A DNA stretch of 30,144 nt from JAGVIE01 sp964520905 (GTDB taxonomy: Bacteria; Bacteroidota; Ignavibacteria; UBA10030; SZUA-254), in the NCBI GenBank assembly GCA_964520905.1, contig CAZFQL010000024.1, positions 1-30,144 on the forward strand, given 5' to 3'. Below the pieces are notes generated by a model. It made no database searches, had not been told where the DNA came from, and was given only the letters and a program-made list of their open reading frames with translations. Positions 15,571 through 24,265 of the stretch are shown in pieces (positions within the stretch are counted from its first letter, which is position 1; each line of letters begins with the position of its first letter). The position numbers and the translations under genes are program-made.

Positions 15571-17739
15571 TTAAGGTGTCGGCTTAGTCATTTTCTTTAA
15601 ATCATCCATATATTTCTTTGCACACTCAGGACAAAATCCATGACTAAAGACAGCATCTGAATGCTTCATGATGTACGATTCTACTTGCTCCCAGTATCCT
15701 TTATCATCGCGAATCTTCTTACACGAAGCACAAATGGGTACCAAACCGCTCAATGTTTTAACATTCGCAAGAGCATCTCGTAACTCAAGAAAAAGCTTTT
15801 CCCTTTCTTCTTCACTTTGTTTTCGTTCACTCATATCGCTAAGAATTGCAACCGAGCCGTAAATATGACCTTCTCGATCTTTCATAGGAGCGCCACTGAC
15901 ATACACCCAGATAGGTTCGCCTGATTTCTTAAGTACTTGAATTTCATATCTGTCGGCAATGCCATTGGTGCGTAAACGATTCTTTTCCTTTATTATCTCT
16001 CTATAATTTTCATCGACAAGAATTTGTAACCCAACTTTTCCTACAAGCTCTTCTTCCTGGTATCCCAGCATTTGACATAAACTATTATTGACAAAAAGGA
16101 TAACGTCGTCGTTGTTAGCCAGTATAGCACTATCGTTCAATGTATTAACAAGAGTCCGATATTGTTCTTCAATCCGCTGGAGCGTCATTTCCATTTGTTT
16201 ACGCTCGGTGATATCGATCCAGATACCAACGGTCTCTTTTGGTATTCCTTGTTCATCGCGGGTTAGAACAAGGTGATCGGTGAACCAACGATACGAACCG
16301 TCAGCACAATGCCAGCGATATTCAGTTGTAATATAATTCGTTTTAAGCACCTTCCCATAATCTAACAATACACGTTCACGGTCGTCGGGATGAAGTCGTG
16401 TTTGCCAGAATGTTGTATTTTCTGTGAATTCCTTTGGTGCGAAACCTGTCATTTTTTCTACTTGATTACTGATCCATGTTGTCGCCAAATCAGCAGAAGC
16501 TCTGCCTGCGTAGAAGACCATTGGCAGCGAATTAAGGACAAGTTTTTGATGTTGTTCATTTCTGAGTAATTTTTCTTCCGATTTATTTTTTTCGATCACA
16601 TCCGCAAAGATCGTTCCAGCTATTCTGAGCAAGCTTACTTCATCGTTTGTCCATGTGCGTTTAAATTTAACAGAATCGAAACCGAGAAAGCCGACTAATA
16701 AATTACTGGAAACCATAGGTACAACAACGACCGATTTAATATCTTGCATTTGAAGAATTTCCTTTTCAGCGTTGGCTTCAACTGGCATGTCGCTAACGTT
16801 AGGAACGATAATATTCTCAAATCGTCGAAGTATCTGCATCCACCATGGGAATACTTCAACAGGAAGACCTTTAAGATTTTTAATCTCCGGCTCGATTCCT
16901 TCTGCACACCATTCGAATGTATTATCCATCTTCGTTCCGTCCTCCGAAAACATAAAGATATAACTGCGGTCAACCTTAACAAATTCTCCGAGATGCTGAA
17001 GCGATTTCTCGATTGCCTCATCAATCCGTAGTGTGTCAACTTTAATAAATTCTGTCGATATAGTGGTAATAACTCTTTGGAATTCATTGTGATAAAGTAA
17101 TTTTTCTTCGGCACGTGTGCGGTCTGTGATATCCCGCCCAACACCAACCAGGGCAACTGTTTCTCCTAATTCATTCTTTACGATTGATGTCCACAGCTCA
17201 ACGGGGAAATCAGCGCCATCTTTGCGGTGGTTGATAACTTCTCCATACCAACCTCCGGCAAGAGTAGCGGGAAGAATTTGGTTTGCGACTTCAGCTTTCA
17301 TTGCGAGAGAACGGATAATCGAAATATTGTTCCCTACCAATTCTTCGTTTGAATATCCGTAGGTTGTAAGAAATGATTCATTTAGAAAGAGGATATTATT
17401 ATTGATATCCGTAATGGAGATACAATCCTTTGCAGATGCCACAGTTTGAGCAAGCAATCTAATCTTTGCTTCTGCATGTTCGGATTTAGCAATTTCATTC
17501 TTGAGTTCTCGCCATCTGCGGTAAGAAAAAATACCGAATGAAAATGCTAATATTACGAGTACTAAAACGATTTCATCAAGTTGGAAATGTTCGCCATACC
17601 TTCGCCATTCTTCTACTATTTCAAAGAAATTAAAAACAACTGCAAAAGCGAAAAAGATAACAGCAATGATTAAGATTATTGCCAAATCTTTAAATGCCTT
17701 CCCCCATTTTCTGTGTACTCTAATATATTCCATACTCAT
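15571..17739 (-). CDS. Multi-PAS/GAF membrane sensor without kinase domain
   Basis: 722 residues. Two membrane segments (about 19-41 and 56-74) are followed by PAS (about 92-205), GAF (about 235-375), PAS_3-type (about 395-510) and PAS (about 520-635) domains and a short coiled coil. The end is a Cys cluster, ICASCKKIRDD ... HGFCPEC (about 671-712). This CxxC...CxxC tail is a recurrent C-terminal module of PAS sensor proteins, probably binding zinc. No HisKA, GGDEF, EAL or phosphatase domain is present, so the protein must signal through a partner. The ATG at 17739 has GGAGA at 8 nt. Confidence 0.88.
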   Translation of the reverse strand: MSMEYIRVHRKWGKAFKDLAIILIIAVIFFAFAVVFNFFEIVEEWRRYGEHFQLDEIVLVLVILAFSFGIFSYRRWRELKNEIAKSEHAEAKIRLLAQTVASAKDCISITDINNNILFLNESFLTTYGYSNEELVGNNISIIRSLAMKAEVANQILPATLAGGWYGEVINHRKDGADFPVELWTSIVKNELGETVALVGVGRDITDRTRAEEKLLYHNEFQRVITTISTEFIKVDTLRIDEAIEKSLQHLGEFVKVDRSYIFMFSEDGTKMDNTFEWCAEGIEPEIKNLKGLPVEVFPWWMQILRRFENIIVPNVSDMPVEANAEKEILQMQDIKSVVVVPMVSSNLLVGFLGFDSVKFKRTWTNDEVSLLRIAGTIFADVIEKNKSEEKLLRNEQHQKLVLNSLPMVFYAGRASADLATTWISNQVEKMTGFAPKEFTENTTFWQTRLHPDDRERVLLDYGKVLKTNYITTEYRWHCADGSYRWFTDHLVLTRDEQGIPKETVGIWIDITERKQMEMTLQRIEEQYRTLVNTLNDSAILANNDDVILFVNNSLCQMLGYQEEELVGKVGLQILVDENYREIIKEKNRLRTNGIADRYEIQVLKKSGEPIWVYVSGAPMKDREGHIYGSVAILSDMSERKQSEEEREKLFLELRDALANVKTLSGLVPICASCKKIRDDKGYWEQVESYIMKHSDAVFSHGFCPECAKKYMDDLKKMTKPTP

Positions 17740-18203
17740 AATTTTGTCTCCAATTAGTACCTACAGTTAAAGACATTTACCTGAAATGGCTTTCAATAAT
17801 GTTCATTAGGTTTATTCTACAGCATCAGGATGTTAAAGGAAAATTATCCTACATAGATTGTTAAAAGATCGGAATTGTTTGACCTTCTTCGGGTAAGGCA
17901 AGAATGGCCAACCATGGGGCCCTGCGACCGAAGAGAATTACCGGTAAATGAATGTAATAGATCGGTTGATGAAATGCAATATTAATGATAAATGTAAAAT
18001 ATTAGGAATTTGTAGCTGATTGAACGGCTTTAATGTATTTATTCAAGCCAGAGGCAGGTAGAATGTATCGGAGCAGTTCATTATGATTAAAATAACAGAA
18101 CCATTATCCAAATAGTTAAAACTATTGTAGCTAAAATCGAAATCACCACTCTGGAAACTATATCCACAGTTTGGGCTGGATGAAAAAGATTATCGCTTAG
18201 GTT
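17740..18203. other. 464-bp intergenic region without a gene
   Basis: No convincing ORF on either strand. AT-rich except for a GC-richer island at 17885-17935, which folds into a hairpin with outer stem CTTCGG (17887-17892)/CCGAAG (17928-17933) and an inner GGCC/GGCC stem. The upstream part should carry the promoter of the PAS/GAF gene (minus strand, start 17739). Near 18105-18185 the minus strand can encode a short hydrophobic peptide without a good start. Confidence 0.6.
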
Positions 18204-19184
18204 TCATGAGTGCCCTAAAATTCGATGCGGTGTGTATAATTCTTCGAGAAATTTTATTTCATTATCATCTAAGATGATCTCAAGCGATTTAACTGCGTCA
18301 TCAATTTGCTCAAGTTTCGACGCGCCGATAATAGGCGCAGTAATGTGTGGTTTGTTGAGCATCCATGCAAGTGCGATCTGTGCCGGTTTAACGCAGCGTC
18401 GTTTGGCAAGCTCTACAACGCGATCTGCAATTTTAAAATCCGATTCCGAATAATAAAGGTCGTGCGCGTATTTATCGGTTTTTGCGCGACTGGTATCACC
18501 TTCGAAGTTCGGTTTGCGGTTACCGGCGAGGAAACCGCGTGCAAGCGGACTCCATGGGATGATCGCGATTCCTTCTTCTTTACAGAGCGGAATCATCTCG
18601 CGTTCCTCTTCACGATAAATGAGGTTATAATGATTTTGCATCGATACGAATTTTGCCCAATTGTACTGTTCTGCAACACGAAATGTTTTAGCGAACTGAT
18701 ATGCGAACATACTGGATGCGCCGATGTAACGCACTTTTCCGCAGCGGACGAGGTCGTTAAGCGCTTCCATAGTTTCTTCGATGGGAGTTTCATAATCCCA
18801 GCGATGGATTTGGTAGAGATCAACATAATCAGTACCGAGCCGTGTGAGCGAAGCGTCTATTGCATCCATTATGTGTTTGCAGGATAAACCTTGATCATTG
18901 GGATTATCACTCATAGGGAAATATACTTTTGTTGCAATGATGACTTGATCGCGCTTGGTAAAATCTTTCAACGCCTTGCCGAGGATTTCTTCACTCTTAC
19001 CAACGGAATACATATCGGCAGTATCGAAGAAATTTATTCCAAGTTCGAGAGCATGTTTGATGCAGGGTCTGCTTGCCTGTTCATCTAATACCCACGAGCG
19101 CCATTCGGGAGAGCCGTAAGTCATTGTGCCTAGACAGATGCGAGAAACTTTGAGTCCGGTTTTACCGAGATGGATGTAGTTCAT
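18204..19184 (-). CDS. Aldo/keto reductase
   Basis: 326 residues, an NADP-dependent aldo/keto reductase with a TIM barrel. The catalytic tetrad is visible: Asp54 and Tyr59 (FDTADMYS), Lys86 (IATKV) and His127 (QIHRWD). The NADP-binding end is present as ASKLEQIDDAVKSLE. It is close to the YajO/YghZ-type enzymes that reduce small aldehydes; the substrate cannot be predicted. It lies downstream of the POT transporter on the same strand, about 100 bp away with a hairpin in between, so it may have its own promoter. Confidence 0.93.
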   Translation of the reverse strand: MNYIHLGKTGLKVSRICLGTMTYGSPEWRSWVLDEQASRPCIKHALELGINFFDTADMYSVGKSEEILGKALKDFTKRDQVIIATKVYFPMSDNPNDQGLSCKHIMDAIDASLTRLGTDYVDLYQIHRWDYETPIEETMEALNDLVRCGKVRYIGASSMFAYQFAKTFRVAEQYNWAKFVSMQNHYNLIYREEEREMIPLCKEEGIAIIPWSPLARGFLAGNRKPNFEGDTSRAKTDKYAHDLYYSESDFKIADRVVELAKRRCVKPAQIALAWMLNKPHITAPIIGASKLEQIDDAVKSLEIILDDNEIKFLEELYTPHRILGHS

Positions 19185-19223
19185 CTAATATTATCATGTT
19201 TAATTTTTTATATCGTGTAGATT

Positions 19224-19282
19224 CTGTGTTCTCAGCGTCTCCGCGGTCAAATATTTTCACCGCTGAGTCGCAGAGTTCACAG
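19224..19282 (-). terminator. Long imperfect inverted repeat after the POT gene
   Basis: Bases 19224-19247 and 19259-19282 pair with about 19 of 24 matches around an 11-nt loop. The element starts 4 nt past the POT transporter stop on the minus strand, so it may end that transcript. Its wording (CTCAGCG, CCGCGGT, CGCAGAG) resembles a dispersed repeat often seen between genes in unrelated bacterial genomes; I recall this from experience and cannot verify it here. Confidence 0.5.
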
Positions 19283-19286
19283 AGTG

Positions 19287-20756
19287 TTAACGTTTCAAAA
19301 GACTGATCCAAACTCCACCACCACCGATGATAAACATAATTGTCGCTTGCACTAACGTTTTATAGGCAATAGTTTCACCCATCAGGGCATCGTACGAGAA
19401 CCATCCACCCAAAATTATCAAACCCAGATAGATAGCGAGCATAATTTGTCTGGATATTTTATTTGCCTGCGGAGTTTCTATTGCGAAGAATCGGTTATAG
19501 AGAATGAGTCCGAACATCGCAACCAAACCAAGACCGGCGAATGTGAGCCAGAATGTTTTAATATCCGCCTCGATTCCTGCTTGTCCTACGAGAGGTTTAA
19601 GCAGTGACTCATACATCAGACCCCCAAGGTTTGAACCAACCAAACTTCCAATCACACCATATAAAAACGCATAACCCATGTAGACGGCTTTTTTATCTGC
19701 CGGAGCAACAAGTCCTATGTAGCTGTAATATTTAGGATGCGCAGTCATCTCACCGATTGAGAAGACGGCAATTCCTATTATGAATATCCAAACGTTAGAC
19801 GCGAATGCGAGGCAAACAAACCCAAGCGTGCCGATGAAAATCCCGGCGACCATAGTTAAAAGAGGTTTTGTGTTTTTTACTATTCTACTCACTATCACCT
19901 GTAAAAGAATTATAGTACCGGCATTAATAACGGTAACATGCTCAGCATCAAATTTGAGATTGATACCTATCGAGGCAAATGCGTTATTGATAGGCGCTAC
20001 ATCAATAAAATCGCGAAGGAACCATAAGACAGAGCCGAAATTTTGGAAGTATAAAATCCAGAAACCGGAATAGACGAATATCATCAACATGAATCGCGCA
20101 TCGCCAAGCACCATCGCCATGCCGCCTAAAACTTCTTTCAATGTTTTTGTGCTCGATGGCTTTGGCGGATCTTTGTAGAAAAATAATGTTGGAATAAACA
20201 TCAGCGCTGTGTAAAGAGACGAAGCGATGAAAACATAATTCCATGAAAAGCCCTTCAAGTAACTTACGGCAAGCGGGGCGAGGAATGCGCCAAGATTTAT
20301 CATCCAGTAATAAATCCCAAAACCGAAGCCGGAATTTTGCTCGTTGGTGGTGCGGGCGAGCGTTCCGCTGATAATCGGTTTAAACAAGCCGGCGCCTGTT
20401 GCCATCACAAGCAAACTTGCAAACACAGCGCCATACGCGCTCATGTTTCCGCTTATGAAATATCCGGTTGATAGAAATGCGAACGCAACGATGAGCATTC
20501 TTCTATATCCATATCTATCTGCAAGTGCGCCGCCCAAAATCGGGATGACGTAAGTGCAGGCATAGATCAAACTTTGCAAGAAGCCGACCGATTGTTCTGT
20601 GAATCCTAATCCGCCTTCTCTGATTGAATTGGTGAGATAAATAGCGAGAACGGAATTCAATCCGTAATAAGCGGCGCGTTCGAACAGTTCCATGACATTG
20701 GCAACCCAGAAAACGCGTGGAAAGGATCGTAATAAACTTGGAGGTTTGTTTTCCAT
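19287..20756 (-). CDS. POT-family peptide transporter (MFS)
   Basis: 489 residues, 12-14 membrane segments. The POT (PTR2) proton-coupling motif is present as Glu23-x2-Glu26-Arg27 (ELFERAAYYG), as are the MFS loop GGALADRYGYRR and the POT signature region YYWMINLGAF. The family imports di- and tripeptides with protons. It has an enlarged C-terminal half (about 420-489, two extra helices). It is divergent from the pgpH gene and shares a 170-bp intergenic region with it. Confidence 0.9.
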   Translation of the reverse strand: MENKPPSLLRSFPRVFWVANVMELFERAAYYGLNSVLAIYLTNSIREGGLGFTEQSVGFLQSLIYACTYVIPILGGALADRYGYRRMLIVAFAFLSTGYFISGNMSAYGAVFASLLVMATGAGLFKPIISGTLARTTNEQNSGFGFGIYYWMINLGAFLAPLAVSYLKGFSWNYVFIASSLYTALMFIPTLFFYKDPPKPSSTKTLKEVLGGMAMVLGDARFMLMIFVYSGFWILYFQNFGSVLWFLRDFIDVAPINNAFASIGINLKFDAEHVTVINAGTIILLQVIVSRIVKNTKPLLTMVAGIFIGTLGFVCLAFASNVWIFIIGIAVFSIGEMTAHPKYYSYIGLVAPADKKAVYMGYAFLYGVIGSLVGSNLGGLMYESLLKPLVGQAGIEADIKTFWLTFAGLGLVAMFGLILYNRFFAIETPQANKISRQIMLAIYLGLIILGGWFSYDALMGETIAYKTLVQATIMFIIGGGGVWISLLKR

Positions 20757-20926
20757 ATAATTTATCTTTTGAAATATTGTAATGGATTTGAATTATGTTC
20801 CGTCAATATACGTGTATCGGCTCAAAAGTCAAAATATAAAATGGAAAACCATATCTTCAATAGCCATTATTCCGCTGGTTTTTCTCTTGCTTCTCACCCT
20901 CTTTCTTCGGATATTTAAAGGAATTT
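20757..20926. promoter_or_regulatory. Divergent promoter region of the POT and PgpH genes
   Basis: A 170-bp gap between two genes read in opposite directions, so it must hold both promoters. I see only small palindromes (ATAC-GT-GTAT near 20810; ATGG-AAAA-CCAT near 20841) and no confident -35/-10 pair. AAAGGA (20917-20922) is the SD of the gene at 20927. Confidence 0.5.
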
Positions 20927-23377
20927 ATGGATTTTCCTCCTGAAAATATAAAAGATCGGGTAGAAAGACTCTTCACAAAAGAATATTTCCGCGATAGCAT
21001 AGCCATAAAAATTATCATCGCTGTCGTGATCGTTCTTTTAGGAGTTTTTATGTTTCCACATCCCGAGTTGATGGAATATAATTACAGCGTCGGGTCCGTC
21101 TGGGTTGAGAAAGATTTGATTGCTCCTTTTGCCTTTCCGATTTATAAAGAACTTCGTGAATACGAACGAGAACGCCAGGAGGCGTCCCGTGAAGTTATCC
21201 CTGTTTTTGTTCGAAGTGAAGGGAATGAGAGATTAAGCATAGATAGCGTCAAATTAATATTAGGTACGGTATCTCGTGCCGTTGGTGCCTCGAAGCGGTG
21301 GAATAGAAATCGGGCACCAGCCGATTCGCTCGCGTACGCAAACAGTGTTGCTTCATTGTCATCAACTCTCTCACAGTCAGATTGGAAATTATTATCAGAA
21401 TCCCAGGAGAACGCAAAGAAGGGTGCGGACGCTATCATCCAGAGATTCGAAAAGATATTGCCCCCCTTGATGACTGAAGTTCTTAACGGCGGTATATTAG
21501 ATCATGCCAAGATGAAGCAAACACATTCCAATTTCGCTTTGAGGAAGGGTGTCACAGAAGAAACTATTTCTTACGATACCGTTTATGATCTCGAAGAAGC
21601 TCTGAATTTAATCGGCGCACGGCTGATAACTGTACTCGAGAAAGATATTGAAAGAGATATAGCGTTAAAACTTATTCGAACCGCGCTGCAGCCAAATCTT
21701 TTGTTCGATCAAAACGCCACCAATCAATCATTGCAAATTGCTTTAGATAACGTAGCACGCACGATCGGGTTCATTCAGCAAAATGAAAGGATCGTCAGCA
21801 AGCACGACCGAATCATGGAGCAAGTCAAATTGGCGCTTGATTCCTTCCGGCGCGCAAAAGCAGAACGGGGAACCAATTCAAATAACTGGAAGCATTGGTT
21901 AGGCGTTACACTCCATATATTAATCATCCTCAGTCTATTCGCATTATATTTATTCTTGTTTCGCAAGAAGATATTCAATGATAATCCCAGGCTGTTGCTT
22001 ATCGCCATTCTTTTATTGATGGAAATGTTTTTCGCCTATCTGACGCTGACCATGAATTTCCAGGAACCGCTCCAGTATTTAATCTTTGTGCCTGCGGCGT
22101 CCATGTTACTGGCAATTATTTTTGATACAAAGGTTGCGTTTTACGGAACGGTTACCATAGCGCTTCTGGTAGCCGGTATTCGCGGTAACGATTATATGAT
22201 AGGACTTTCCTCGATAGTTGCAGGCGCGTTAGCGGCATATACCGTTCGCGATATCCGCAGCCGCACGCAAATCTTCTGGTCGATGATTTATATCTTCGCA
22301 GGTTACACAATCTCGATAGTTGCATTATCTTTTGAACAGCTTGAGAATTTCTCGAAGATCATGTCCGAAGTATTATTCGGTTTAGCCAACGCGATCATCT
22401 CGCCGGTGCTTACGTACGGCTTACTTATTTTTTTTGAAAGAGTATTCAAGGTAACGACGGACTTAACATTTCTTGAAATATCAGACTTAAATCATCCATT
22501 GATGAAAGAGCTGTCGGAAAAAGCGCCCGGTACATTCCATCACAGCATCATAATCGGCAATCTTGCCGAAGCTGCGGCAGAGGCGATAGGCGCAAATTCT
22601 ATACTCGCAAGAGTCGGTGGATATTATCACGACATCGGTAAAACTTTGAAGCCTGAATATTTTGTAGAAAATCAGGTCGGACCTCACAGTCGGCATAACC
22701 GGCTTAAACCGCGGATGAGTGCTTTGATTATTTCATCTCATGTAAGGGAGGGAATCGAGTTAGGTCGTGAAAGGGGATTGCCGGAGGTCGTTTTGGATTT
22801 TATTCCACAGCATCACGGAACGACGCGAATATCATTTTTCTACGATAAAGCATTAAAGCAAGCAGCAAAGAAACCTCAAAAAGATGAGATTCATGAAGAA
22901 GATTTTATTTATCCTGGACCGAAACCGCAAACGAAAGAAACGGGTATCGTCATGCTTGCCGATTCGGTTGAGGCAACCACACGATCACTCATCGATCTCA
23001 CTCCTCAGAAATTAGAAGCTGCAATCGATAATGTAATCAAGCACAGGTTTATGGAGGGTCAACTCGATGAATGCGAGTTAACACTTCGTGAATTGACAAA
23101 AATAAGAGAAGGGTTTTTAAAGATGCTGCTTGGCATACACCATCCGCGTGTCAAATACCCCGAGCAGGAAATTATGGAAACTCCGGTTGCAACAAAACAT
23201 CCTGAGGTTTTGCAGAAACAAACAGACGCTCCAGATATTACCAATCAAGAGGTGAAAGATGATGCCTTGGTTCCACCTATGAGTAACGATAATCCTCCGG
23301 TTGAGACTAATGTTAATCCTCCCGGGACGAATACCCGGTCTCCGGATGATTCAAAGCCCGAGAATCAAAATTTATGA
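20927..23377 (+). CDS. PgpH-type 7TM HD-domain cyclic-dinucleotide phosphodiesterase
   Basis: 816 residues with the PgpH layout: a first membrane helix (about 26-46), a large extracytoplasmic 7TMR-HDED domain (about 50-320), seven membrane helices (about 325-520), and a cytoplasmic HD domain with HHS (about 539) and His568-Asp569 in YYHDIGK. PgpH enzymes hydrolyse c-di-AMP to pApA, controlling turgor, potassium and cell-wall homeostasis. The last 65 or so residues are a Pro/Asn/Asp-rich, low-complexity tail that may be disordered. Its stop overlaps the XerD start by 4 nt (ATGA), so translation is probably coupled. Confidence 0.92.
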   Translation: MDFPPENIKDRVERLFTKEYFRDSIAIKIIIAVVIVLLGVFMFPHPELMEYNYSVGSVWVEKDLIAPFAFPIYKELREYERERQEASREVIPVFVRSEGNERLSIDSVKLILGTVSRAVGASKRWNRNRAPADSLAYANSVASLSSTLSQSDWKLLSESQENAKKGADAIIQRFEKILPPLMTEVLNGGILDHAKMKQTHSNFALRKGVTEETISYDTVYDLEEALNLIGARLITVLEKDIERDIALKLIRTALQPNLLFDQNATNQSLQIALDNVARTIGFIQQNERIVSKHDRIMEQVKLALDSFRRAKAERGTNSNNWKHWLGVTLHILIILSLFALYLFLFRKKIFNDNPRLLLIAILLLMEMFFAYLTLTMNFQEPLQYLIFVPAASMLLAIIFDTKVAFYGTVTIALLVAGIRGNDYMIGLSSIVAGALAAYTVRDIRSRTQIFWSMIYIFAGYTISIVALSFEQLENFSKIMSEVLFGLANAIISPVLTYGLLIFFERVFKVTTDLTFLEISDLNHPLMKELSEKAPGTFHHSIIIGNLAEAAAEAIGANSILARVGGYYHDIGKTLKPEYFVENQVGPHSRHNRLKPRMSALIISSHVREGIELGRERGLPEVVLDFIPQHHGTTRISFFYDKALKQAAKKPQKDEIHEEDFIYPGPKPQTKETGIVMLADSVEATTRSLIDLTPQKLEAAIDNVIKHRFMEGQLDECELTLRELTKIREGFLKMLLGIHHPRVKYPEQEIMETPVATKHPEVLQKQTDAPDITNQEVKDDALVPPMSNDNPPVETNVNPPGTNTRSPDDSKPENQNL

Positions 23378-24264
23378 AAGAACATCTCAGGTCTTATCTT
23401 CATTTTCTGGAACTCGAAAAGAATGCGTCATCCAATACGATCGCTTCTTACAAAATTGATCTGGAGAGATATTTTGAATTCCTTGAAGATGCGGGAATCA
23501 CCGCTCCGAACCGTATAAAAGAGAAACACGTATCAAAGTTTTTATCGGTACTTCGTGAAATCGGATTAGCGCCCAAAAGCGTTGCCCGAAATTTGTCGTC
23601 CATCAAAATGTTTCATAAATTTTTAGTCGGAGATAGGATCGCAAAAACAAATCCTGTAGAGAATATCGATACGCCTAAGCTATCCCGAACTTTACCCGAC
23701 GTTCTTAATCAGGATGAGATAGAAGCCATACTTAATCAACCCAATCCGATGGAACCGTTGGGGATACGGGATAAAACAATTCTTGAAACGATGTACGCGA
23801 CCGGTATGCGGGTGACTGAGGTGATCAAGTTTAAACAGTCGGATATTTATAAAGAAGATGGATTTGTAAAAATTTTCGGTAAAGGTTCCAAAGAACGACT
23901 GGTGCCAATAGGAAGATCGGCGCTAAGATGGATTGAAAAATACAGGCACGAAGTCCGCAATAAACTGGCTGAGAAAGGCATGGGGCAAGAGGTACTGTTC
24001 CTGAATGCTCGCGGCAAACCGATGTCACGTATGGCAGTCTGGAATATTGTTAGGGCTTATACATTGAAATCGGGTATTAAAAAAGAAGTGCATCCACACA
24101 CGTTCCGGCATTCGTTTGCAACTCATCTGCTTGAAGGCGGCGCCGATTTGCGTGCGGTTCAGGAAATGTTAGGACATTCGGATATTGCAACCACCCAAAT
24201 CTATACTCATATTGATAGAGAATATTTAAAAGAAGTTCACAAAACGTTTCATCCAAGGGGATAG
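23374..24264 (+). CDS. xerD: XerD-like tyrosine recombinase
   Basis: 296 residues, the normal length of XerC/XerD, which resolve chromosome dimers at dif at the septum. The SAM-like core-binding domain (1-95) is followed by the catalytic domain with Arg146 (GMRVTE), His242 and Arg245 (HPHTFRH), HSDIATTQ and nucleophile Tyr277. The location inside a housekeeping operon, with no flanking attachment site or cargo, argues for the chromosomal Xer function over a phage or integron integrase. XerC versus XerD cannot be settled without a comparison. It overlaps the PgpH stop and lies 1 nt before the aminotransferase gene. Confidence 0.85.
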   Translation: MKEHLRSYLHFLELEKNASSNTIASYKIDLERYFEFLEDAGITAPNRIKEKHVSKFLSVLREIGLAPKSVARNLSSIKMFHKFLVGDRIAKTNPVENIDTPKLSRTLPDVLNQDEIEAILNQPNPMEPLGIRDKTILETMYATGMRVTEVIKFKQSDIYKEDGFVKIFGKGSKERLVPIGRSALRWIEKYRHEVRNKLAEKGMGQEVLFLNARGKPMSRMAVWNIVRAYTLKSGIKKEVHPHTFRHSFATHLLEGGADLRAVQEMLGHSDIATTQIYTHIDREYLKEVHKTFHPRG

Positions 24265-24265
24265 C

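Noticed and set aside
17885..17945. Riboswitch of the GEMM (cyclic di-GMP) type
   Set aside because: A few words look similar (GGC..GCC, GACCG) but the conserved core and tetraloop receptor are missing, and it is not just upstream of a fitting gene.
18105..18185. Short hydrophobic peptide on the minus strand in the 464-bp gap (about 26-35 codons, ending IWIMVLLF)
   Set aside because: No good start codon or SD; it could be a remnant or chance.
18306..18887. 193-codon open frame on the plus strand
   Set aside because: Antisense to the aldo/keto reductase gene, whose catalytic residues are intact.
23374..24264. Tyrosine recombinase as the integrase of a mobile element
   Set aside because: It overlaps the pgpH stop, is followed 1 nt later by a housekeeping-type gene, and has the length and motifs of XerC/XerD, with no attachment site or cargo seen.
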